Both the position numbers and the translations under genes were made by a program. From Cordilura impudica (Eukaryota > Arthropoda > Insecta > Diptera > Scathophagidae), in NCBI GenBank assembly GCA_963682025.1, contig OY821519.1, positions 190,644,388 through 190,708,387 of the forward strand: a stretch of DNA of 64,000 nt, given 5' to 3'. The notes beneath the pieces were generated by a model that saw only the letters and a program-made list of their open reading frames with translations, did no database searches and had not been told where the DNA came from. Positions within the stretch are counted from its first letter, which is position 1; each line of letters begins with the position of its first letter. Positions 56,341 to 64,000 of the stretch are shown here, in pieces.

Positions 56341-56470
56341 AAAAATCTCTTTTTACCGGCTAACGACATAGTCCCAGCCGTATATTCTTTAAGATATTTA
56401 TTTTTTGTAATGTTATTTAAAAAAAACAAAACAAAAACATTTTGCAATAAAGAATTACTACTACTACTAT

Positions 56471-56811
56471 TAATGATAAATATTTATGAATAAGTTAACA
56501 GCTATTTTTAAGTTAATTCACTCAAATCGAGTTTATGAGTACTTTCTGTACCTGCTATTACTTCTTTACTTTCGGCAATCCTTGCCCATCGTTCCGAAAA
56601 TAATATAAACGTTTCTAAATTAGGTCATATATTCGATGTAGAACTACTCTGTTAAACTGTTTAAATGGGCTTTTGTATGGTCCTGATATATTTCGACCGA
56701 AGTGTTAGCTATTTAGTTAACGAAGTGTTAGCTATTTAGTTAATTTTTATCATTAAACTTCTCTGTGGTCAGGTTATAATGCGTTTTTGGTGATGTTTGC
56801 AGTTATTAAAA
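56471..56811. other. Non-coding spacer
   Basis: No gene seen. A short direct repeat GTGTTAGCTATTTAGTTAAC lies at about 56,700-56,745. Confidence 0.4.
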
Positions 56812-57340
56812 TTACTTGACCTAGCTTCACATTTTGTTGTGCAGATCGTTTCAGAGTCATTGCCTGTCTGTCGTTTGTCCATATAAACCTTGTAATCATA
56901 CTACAATTGATGAAATATTGAAATTGGTAAAATTCGCTGCATGTTCAGACTTACCCACCATAAAAATGACCCCAATTAGATCAACTTAAATTACCCTATT
57001 AATCAGAAGTCCACAAATAAACCATATAGAACCATTCTTACTCATATTCCCAACATAAAGCTGCTTACCGGTTTTCACTTAACTCTAGAAGAAAACAAAA
57101 CTATTGTATATATTTTTCTCAAATTTGGTTTGCAGAAAGTAACTTTACTAAAATATGGTCATGATCGGTTGATTTTTCGACCAAGTCATATAAAAATAGT
57201 ATCCGATATAAACTTTGTCGTGTCCGCGGAAAATAAATTTTTAACAACGCCACTCAAATGCTTATTTTGCTACACCCAATTAGTATGATCTATTAACCAG
57301 TGGCGTAGGGTATGGTATAGTCGGTAAAGATATAGGTAAT
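56812..57340 (-). repeat. Mini-me-like repeat, old diverged copy 9
   Basis: Reverse orientation: TTGCCTGTCTGTCGTTTGTC with CATATAAACCTTGTAATCAT near 56,860, TTTTCACTTAACTCTAGAAG, CAAATTTGGTTTGCAG, GTATCCGATATAAACTTTGT and GGGTATGGTATAGTCGGTAA at the head. Many short deletions compared with copy 7. Confidence 0.65.
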
Positions 57341-57589
57341 TATCTTATTTTTGCTGTAAGGTCTATTTAACGAAATGAAATGGTTTCTCTTCAATTGAAA
57401 TCTCGCGATTTTATTGAATTTGTCTACAAATTATTTATTCAGGTTGGCTGGCAGTGCTGCTTTTGATATCTATAATGAATTTCATGCCAATATCCTCATT
57501 TATTTCTACAATGACTGATTTTATTTAACAAAATTTCTGCTGCAGATTCAATGAGCGCCCCGGACATTAAACAATATCGATTGTGGAGG

Positions 57590-57790
57590 GTATAATGAGT
57601 TTGTGTTTGTAACTACCAAAAATGTTTGACATAGACCCACTTTTTATTAGACCCACTTTTTTAGCGATGCCCGTCGGTCTGCTCGTCTGTCTGTCCATGC
57701 GTCTCTGTGTCTATGTAAACTTTGTAATCGAACTATAGGTTTCAAATATATATAGATGAAATTTAGTACATAACCTTTTTTAACGTTTAT
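57590..57790 (-). repeat. Mini-me-like repeat fragment
   Basis: TTTGACATAGACCCACTTTT, GTCGGTCTGCTCGTCTGTCT at 57,672, and CTATGTAAACTTTGTAATCG. Only the microsatellite side is present. Confidence 0.6.
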
Positions 57791-57857
57791 CTAGTTAATT
57801 TTTTGTCCATTATGACACTTTCCCAAGTTATATGAAATTGCTATGTAAGCATTTTTG

Positions 57858-58455
57858 TATATGGGGGATTTCATGTCAAGTGCACCAACTTTTGAAACTG
57901 ATGTCTTCCGATCGGGATGAAATTTGCACCAAGGTTAGTCCTATTGGATAGTAGTTTAGACACAATTTTTCAATAAGATCGGTCCAGATCTCTCTGAGTT
58001 AGAGGGGATCAAAATTTGACATTTTGGCCAAACAGGTGTTTCTTCTCATCCATGTAACTTATTACCTATTGTTCTTAGAAAATTTTCTCCTAAAGAGTTT
58101 AGATAGCTATTTATTCAATATTTCGGAAAAATATACTTTAAAAAAAAAAAAAATTTTTAGACTTTTTTTTTGCTAAATTAAAGCATTTTTTGCCTTTTTT
58201 TTCAAAAAGGGCATTTTTTTTTTTTCATAAGAAATCTTAGGATTTTTCCTTTAAGAGCTTTTTGGTCGCTTAGTGGGATGGAAGTGGGATATCTATCAAA
58301 ATAAATGTTTTGTAACTCAAGACAACGGTTTTTCAATTTTTCACAAATGCACTATTTTGAATTTTTTCCTATTTGTGTGTAAAACCTTACAAATAAAACT
58401 TATACTGAGAAACTATACAAAGTAACCTTTCCGAAGGTATGTAACATACCTTCAT
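57858..58455 (+). repeat. Left long terminal inverted repeat
   Basis: Contains GTGCACCAACTTTTGAAACT, GATCGGTCCAGATCTCTCTG and AAACCTTACAAATAAAACTT, all present inverted in the right arm. A-rich and T-rich tracts in the middle differ in length between the arms, as expected from slippage. Confidence 0.85.
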
Positions 58456-58485
58456 AACATAACAGAAGAGAATGGTTATCTGTAA

Positions 58486-59786
58486 CCTGATAGAGTTATT
58501 TGCACATTTCAATCTGAACACGAGGATGTTAGAATTGGCTTCACGAAATTAACCCAAATGAGGCCAAAACATTGCGTTTTGGCAGAAAGCAGCGGAACTC
58601 ATACAGTATGCGTTTGCATTTACCATGAAAATCTTAAACTGATGTTGAACGAAATCTACTTAAAGTATTTAATAGATGATTCGGCAGAAGATTTACACGA
58701 TTACCGCGATTGCCTTAAATTGACTATGTGTCCTAATGAAACAACTTCTTGCCACTTGGGTGAATGTACCAATTGCCCGAAAACCACATTCATCAAAGAA
58801 AATTTAATCAACTCTTTAGATCGAGAATATATAGAGGAGGTCAGATTTGATTCTTGGATTCAGACTGACAGATGCACATTGATAACAATCATTTTAAATG
58901 TGGATGATTTTGTGGAAGAAATGTGTACAGGATTGCTAAACTTGAGAAACCATGACTTTTAGTCAAAGAGCAATGGTCATTCTTCAAGGATTTGAAGATA
59001 CATTTGAAGTCTGGTGAATTCGTTATTTCATATGATTTCGCAGAAAACTATAAATATGTTCTTCAGGATGCCATACAAGCATTCCACTTCAATAACGACC
59101 AAGCAACTATATTCACAGTAGTTATTTACAACATGAAAGATGAAAAACTGGAACACAAAAGTATGGCAATCATATCCGACGATTTAAAACATGATACCGT
59201 TGCAGTTTATGAGTACCAGAAGATGATACTAAAATTTCTAAAATCTAAATTTACAGTAAATAAGGTATACTGCGTTTCGGACGGAGCTCGTCAATATTTT
59301 AAAAACAAAAGTAGCTTGGCAAATCTTATGGCCCATGAAAAAGATTTTGGAAAGCCAGCTGAGTGGCATTTTCATCCTACTGCTCATGGTAAAGGAGCAT
59401 GTGATGGTATTGGAGCAAACCTTAAAAGAAATGCAGCGAAGTATAGCCTCCAGTGTTCTCATCAAGATCGCATCCTAGATGCGACTGCTTTATTCCATTG
59501 GGCAAAGAGTTATTGTAAAGAAACTAAAATAGTTTTTAGTAGCAAAGAGGATCATCAGGAAACATTGAAAACACTGAAGAGCAGATTCGATGCTGCGGTA
59601 ACAATCGTTGGCACCGCTCAATACCATGCTTTTATACCGCTTGTCGATGGAAGACTCAAGTTGAAAAATTTTTCTGCCTCTATTCAATGCGATTTCTTTC
59701 CAAATACAACAAATAAACCAGCAGCGAAATCAACAGCTGAACCTAGTAACGCCAAGAAAGGATTGACAAAAAAACGCAGTAAATAA
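58486..59786 (+). pseudogene. Transposase-like gene of the HGKGxxDGxG type, one frameshift
   Basis: Two open frames (to 58,962, and 58,992-59,786) join across a missing base in the TTTT run at 58,957-58,960; the text on both sides matches one family (NLRNHDF, then VKEQWSFFKDLKIHLKSGEF). Seen blocks: MRPKHCVLAESSGTHTVCVC, CHLGECTNCPKTTF (Cys-rich), RFDSWIQTDR, ISYDFAENY (Asp at 59,034), QDAIQAFHFNNDQATI, VSDGARQYFKNK (Asp at 59,280), EWHFHPTAHGKGACDGIGAN (Asp at 59,403) and LKRNAAKYSLQC, then a Lys-rich tail. I know this order from repeated, uncharacterised proteins of arthropods and cnidarians. Three spaced Asp residues suggest a DDD/E nuclease; that is inference. The frame is open back to 58,486 without a Met, so the N-terminus or a 5' exon may be missing. 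Confidence 0.7.
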
Positions 59787-60097
59787 AGGCAACAAAAAAG
59801 CTGGATGAAAAACTGGGTATTTAAAAATTTACAAGACTTAAATACTTCATCAGCTACAATAAATTAAGTATAAAAATAGTTATGATATAAATGGATCTAA
59901 TGCGATTAAGATTAAATTTTAATAAATTATTTATCTTTTTATTTTTAATATTATTATTATTATACATTCATTTAATTATTATTAAAAATAAATAAAAAAT
60001 AATAATTTTTCAACATTTCTATAGAAAAAAAAGCGATTTTTTTTTCCTGAGGTTAACATATTCTGGGTATTACAGTATCGAGGGTATACAATTTTAG

Positions 60098-60685
60098 TTA
60101 GGTATATTATATACCTTCGGAAAGGTTAATTTGTCTAGTTTCTCAGTATAAGTTTTATTTGTAAGGTTTTACACACAAATAGGAAAAAATTCAAAATAGT
60201 GCATTTGTGAAAAATTGAAAAACCGTTGTCTTGAGTTACAAAACATTTATTTTGATAGATATCCCACTCCCATCCCACTAAGCGACCAAAAAGCTCTTAA
60301 AGGAAAAATCCTAAGCTTTCTTATGAAAAAAAAAAATGCCCTTTTTGAAAAAAGGCAAAAAATGCTTTAATTTAGCAAAAAAAAAGTTTAAAAAATTTTT
60401 TTTTTTTTTAAGTATTTTTTTCCCGAAATATTGAATAAATAGCTATCTAAACTCTTTAGGAGAAAATTTTCTAAGAACAATAGGTAATAAGTTACATGGA
60501 TGAGAAGAAACACCTGTTTGGCCAAAATGTCAAATTTTGATCCCCTCTAACTCAGAGAGATCTGGACCGATCTTATTGAAAAATTGTGTCTAAACTACTA
60601 TCCAATAGGACTAACCTTGGTGCAAATTTCATCGGAAGACATCGGTTTCAAAAGTTGGTGCACTTGACATGAAATCCCCCATATA
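60098..60685 (-). repeat. Right long terminal inverted repeat
   Basis: Inverse of 57,858-58,455 with few substitutions (for example GATCGGGATGAAAT on the left against ATTTCATCGG on the right) and different homopolymer lengths. The high similarity over nearly 600 bp points to a recent element or to conversion between the arms. Confidence 0.85.
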
Positions 60686-61034
60686 TGTATACTGTTCGAT
60701 TTTATTCAATGAACACACTTTGCATATACGATAAATCGAGCACGAAGTTAAATAAATAAAACATTAATTTTATTATTTGCCATATATACAAAAAATCTTA
60801 TTTTCCATCTTTATCATTTTAATGATCGAGTTAGAAATTATTCAGGCTCAAGATCAAAAAACATTGTCACATTTGTTTCAAAAATGTTTGTTTAAAGTAC
60901 GTTTCAAAGTTGTTTTATATTTTAAATCTATAAAAAAACAAAAATATTGCATGAATTTTTTGTTTTGTATATGTTGTTGAGAAAAGTGCGTGACTATTAA
61001 CTTTGGTCAAGATCGGTCTCTTTTTTAATCTAGT
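60686..61034 (-). repeat. Spacer with old mini-me-like fragment
   Basis: AAATCTATAAAAAAACAAAA near 60,925, TGGTCAAGATCGGTC near 61,003 and TCTAGTGTCCA near 61,030 are remains of the repeat in reverse. The stretch before is AT-rich without a gene. Confidence 0.45.
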
Positions 61035-63815
61035 GTCCACGTTATATGGACATTTTTCAAATTGCGATTTTGGGGAGAGGCGGGGTCCAGTTTGTTTCCT
61101 TTCTATATAAAACTAATAAATATGAAGTTTGGGGATAATGGGATAAAGAAAAGTCGCGACGGAAATCGATTGGAAATTTCAAGTGTGTTTATATGGGGAA
61201 AATATGACTTTTTTAAGATTTTACGAAAATTTTGTTTAATTTTGTTTTATAGTTTAATTTTTCCGAAAAGTTGTTATATGTATCGAGATCTGTATTAAAT
61301 TGTCTTTTCAAACACCTATAAAGCTTCAAAATCGAATAAAAACTCGCCAAGAAATAGCAAATGCCCCAGACCACTTTTGTGCCAAAAAAAAAAACTCAGT
61401 CATGAAATTTGATCGTATTTTTTCTCATTTTTGAAAAATTGATTAAAGCCAACATATTTTTTTTGGTCTCTATACTTATAAGTACTCAGATATGAAGTAT
61501 TATTTTATTACCACTTTGTTAACCTATTGCGCATTGAAACCAAAAATGGGAAATTTTTTTTATAAAATTTTGAAAAGTCCTTTTTCAAGTTTTAAAAAAT
61601 TTTCTTAAACAAAAAAAAAAAAAAAAAATGTATCTGGCACTTTAAGGTTTTGTTAAATACATGTTATGGATTAACAGTGTGAGTGTTGATGTAAATCCCA
61701 TTGCCAGAATTTTTTTTGACAAGGATTTTATTTTTGCTGATTTGGAGAAAAATGGGATTTTTGTGAAATATTCAGTATATGTAATCATTCTAAATTCTTT
61801 ATATCAAAAGTGAGTCAGTTGTCTGTTTTTAAATACTATATTTTATCTTAATAGCCTAAGGTCTCGGAAAAAATAATATGACCCCATTAACTTTGGAATT
61901 GGGGTCACATATGACCCCAAGCTAATAAAAGACAATTTATTCAAAAAATTCAAATATTTTGCAAATACTGTTGAATTTTTAAAAGCGTTACTTAGAATAT
62001 TATAACCAAATATGTATGTTATCCGTTCCTAAAATTTGGAATAAATCGAACTACGTGAACCCATTCCTTGCCGAGCCAAGCTTTAAATTTCGGCACATTT
62101 AAGAAAAGTAAATGCCGCAAAATAATGCATTGTTCTAGTAAACTAGACGAATCACTTATTATTGGTTGGGAAATAAAATTCTGCTTTATTTTGCGAAAAC
62201 TTGCCATTATGTGCTCCTAGAAAATTCATTCACCCAGAAAATTTGATAAATATTAATTTCAGCGATTTTGAGTCCCAGAAAACTAAAAATTACTTCATCC
62301 ATTTTAGTGTTTCTGCAGAATTTTTATTATTTCCTCCATCGACATAGGAATCTAATGAAGATTTTAAAAAGAGTTACAATTTCTGACCGGAATTTTTTGT
62401 AGTATACCAGACTGCCGAAAGAGGCGTTAAATTTATAAAAGTTTTTAATAGTGTTAACAAATAATGAAGAAGAAAGGCAGTTTTTACTCCAGATAGTAGA
62501 ATCATACAAAAAGTCAACATCCTTCCTGACCCATCAAATTTAATTTAACAATGTTGAGTTATACATAGTTCAATAATGTTCTTATTTTAATTGGAAACAC
62601 ATATATATAGGTAGTTTCTAAAAATAATATAATTTTATAATTAAATTGGTTATAAGTTGTTTTATTTTATATTCGCGAGCAATAAGCAGACAATTGCACC
62701 AATCGATTATTTTGATCCCAGGAGCGCTGAAGGGTTAAATAAAAAAAATTAACCGAATGATATTTCTTAAATTCTAAATAGTGGTTTCATCGAGTTTAAT
62801 AGAAAAACTCGTTTTCGGTAATCTTTATTTAAAAATATCTTAAAAACCAAAGCTGGCTTTGGCAAATAATAGGTTAACGTTCTCGGATTTAACCCAAATT
62901 TTAGAAATGGAAGATATACACATTTGGTTGTAATATTTTAAGGAACGCTTTTAAAAAAACAGTATTTGCAAAATATGTGAATTTTTTGAATAAATTGCCT
63001 TTTATTAGCTTGGGGTCATATGTGACCCCAATTAATGGGGTCGTATCATTTTTTTCCGAAACCTTAGGCTATGAAGATAAAATATAGTATTGAAAAGTAG
63101 AGAACTGGTTAATATTTGATATAAAGAATTTAGAAAGATTACATATAATGAATATTTCACAAAAATTCCATTTTTCTCCAAGTCCGTAAAAATAATATCC
63201 TTGTCAAAAAAATTCTGACATAGGGATTTACATAAAAACTCACACTGTTAATCTCTAACATGCATTTTGCAACACCTTAAAGTGCCAGATCCATTTTTTA
63301 AATTTTGTTTAAGAAAAATTTTTAAAACTTGAAAAAGGAGTTTTCAAAAAAATTTCCCATTTTCGGTTTATATGCACAATAGGTTAACAACGTGGTAATA
63401 AAACAATACTTCATATCTGAGTACTTATAAGTATAGATACAAAAAAAAACATGTTGGCTTTAATCAATTGCTCAAAGTTGAAAAAATGCCATCATGACCT
63501 AGTTTTTTTTTGACACAAAAGTGGTCTGGGGCATTTGCTATTTCTTGGCGACTTTTTATTAGATTTTGAGGTTTTATAGGTTTTTGAAAGAATAATTTAA
63601 TTCAGATCTCGATTCATACAACAATTTGTCTGAAAAATTAAACTATAGAACGCAATTTTCGTAAAATCTGAAATTAGTCATATTTTCCCCATATAAACAC
63701 ATTTATTTATCTGATTGTCCCCAAAATTCACATTTATTAGTTTTATATAGAAAGGAAACAAACTGGACCCCGCCTCTCCACAAAATCGCATTGTCATTTT
63801 TAAGGACTATATAAA
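61035..63815. mobile_element. 2.8-kb foldback element with ~1-kb arms
   Basis: The left arm starts near 61,040 (GCGATTTTGGGGAGAGGCGG) and runs to at least 62,085, perhaps 62,175. The right arm is its inverse from about 62,755-62,855 to 63,815. Shared blocks include TTAGTTTTATATAGAAAGGA (right arm), AGTGGTCTGGGGCATTTGCT, CTTATAAGTACTCAGATATG, TGACAAGGAT and GGGGTCACATATGACCCC, a perfect 18-bp palindrome at 61,909 (GGGGTCATATGTGACCCC at 63,003). The arms differ by many small changes. The loop of about 0.6-0.8 kb has no recognised protein. Its RNA would form a very long hairpin. Confidence 0.8.
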
Positions 63816-63857
63816 AATAACAACAGATATGAAGATCGTCGAAATGAAACATTGCTG

Positions 63858-64000
63858 TTCGACAAACAGAATAAAAGGTCATGTTAACAGTTTTCTTCAA
63901 TTATCGTAGTGTAGTACGTGAAGAATTCTATCTGCCGGGCCAAACTGCTAACAAGGAATATTGTTTCAGTGTTGTGCGGCATTTGTATGAAGTTATTCGC
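63858..64000 (+). pseudogene. mariner transposase fragment, cut by the window end
   Basis: Reads VRQTE, a stop, KVMLTVFFNYRSVVREEFYL then PGQTANKEYCFSVVRHLYEV and IR to the window edge. This is the KVMLTVFFDYRGVVHHEFLPxGxTVNKEYYLxVLRRLREAIR region of mariner, with the second catalytic Asp replaced by Asn (FFNY). It stays open after the stop and continues outside the window. Upstream coding sequence is cut off, possibly by the foldback element. Confidence 0.75.

Larger units (their letters stand above)
52025..56470 (+). mobile_element. LINE-Y copy 2, split by a Penelope-like element
   Basis: 5'-truncated non-LTR element. The RT runs to 52,795 and the C-terminal part from 55,365. Between them lies a Penelope-like insertion flanked by GTCACA (52,790-52,795 and 55,365-55,370); without it the protein reads GTEIENVT-EYCYLGMTLTP. 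The 3' end has AATAAA at 56,446 and an ACT-rich tail to 56,470. The clade is unclear: no RNase H was found, and there is a Cys/His knuckle near the C-terminus. Confidence 0.8.
57858..60685. mobile_element. 2.8-kb DNA transposon with ~0.6-kb terminal inverted repeats
   Basis: The left arm (57,858-58,455) and right arm (60,098-60,685) are inverted copies along their whole length, starting TATATGGGGGATTTCATGTC and ending at the CCGAAGGTATRTAAYATACC block. TATA at both edges may be a 4-bp target duplication or part of the arms. The 1.6-kb centre holds one transposase-like gene with a single frameshift. Long arms around one gene are the plan of a cut-and-paste transposon. I cannot assign it to a named superfamily. 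Confidence 0.85.

Overview
The window looks like an AT-rich, repeat-filled stretch of the genome of a higher fly (Diptera, Brachycera). The basis is the many copies of a short repeat of the mini-me/INE-1 type known from flies (a palindromic head, a GGAC/GTCC microsatellite and Helentron-like layout), together with I-, R1- and Jockey-type LINEs, a Penelope-like element, Transib, hAT, Tc1/mariner and Helitron remains. The species cannot be named from sequence alone. I found no convincing host protein gene, tRNA, rRNA or CRISPR. Almost all recognisable coding sequence is decayed transposon protein, and no LTR retrotransposon was recognised.

Left part (1-11,280). A broken Transib transposase (RAG1-core relative, 530-2,632) ends at a CACTGTG terminus at 2,908, inside the reverse transcriptase of an I-type LINE that runs on the minus strand to about 6,102. 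An R1-type LINE remnant (minus, 6,520-8,300) follows, then a second R1-type LINE (plus, 8,480-11,275) interrupted by another Transib end at 9,550. Both Transib ends abut the same 5-bp motif, CGTCG.

Middle (11,470-31,500). There is an inverted-repeat element carrying a hAT transposase fragment, a hammerhead-like motif, several mini-me-like copies, a hAT MITE with a perfect 8-bp target duplication, and an IS630-type transposase remnant. A 4.9-kb element with CACACAG termini (19,086-23,974) splits a mini-me copy. These are followed by an inverted mini-me pair, a Helitron with two left ends, a 414-bp MITE, a second hammerhead-like motif and a Jockey-like LINE.

Region 31,500-50,700. Mostly non-coding, with a hAT fragment, more mini-me copies, a LINE (called LINE-Y here) into which a Jockey LINE has inserted with an AAAAAAGG duplication, two mariner remnants, a Tc1-like remnant, two small MITEs sharing the CACACAG termini, and a 903-bp satellite of 43 exact 21-bp units.

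Right part (50,700-64,000). A second LINE-Y copy (52,025-56,470) carries a Penelope-like retroelement (52,796-55,364) with a 745-codon open frame for reverse transcriptase plus GIY-YIG endonuclease and a hammerhead-like motif in its 3' region. The start codon of that frame lies in the target LINE. Next comes a 2.8-kb element with ~0.6-kb terminal inverted repeats around an almost intact transposase-like gene of the HGKGxxDGxG type (one frameshift). A 2.8-kb foldback element with ~1-kb arms and no coding loop follows, and the window ends in a mariner transposase fragment.

The nested insertions give an order of events: target LINEs and mini-me copies are older than the Transib, Penelope, Jockey, hAT-MITE and CACACAG elements inside them. 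The best candidates for something little described are the long-TIR HGKG element, the CACACAG element with its MITEs, and the hammerhead-bearing Penelope copy.
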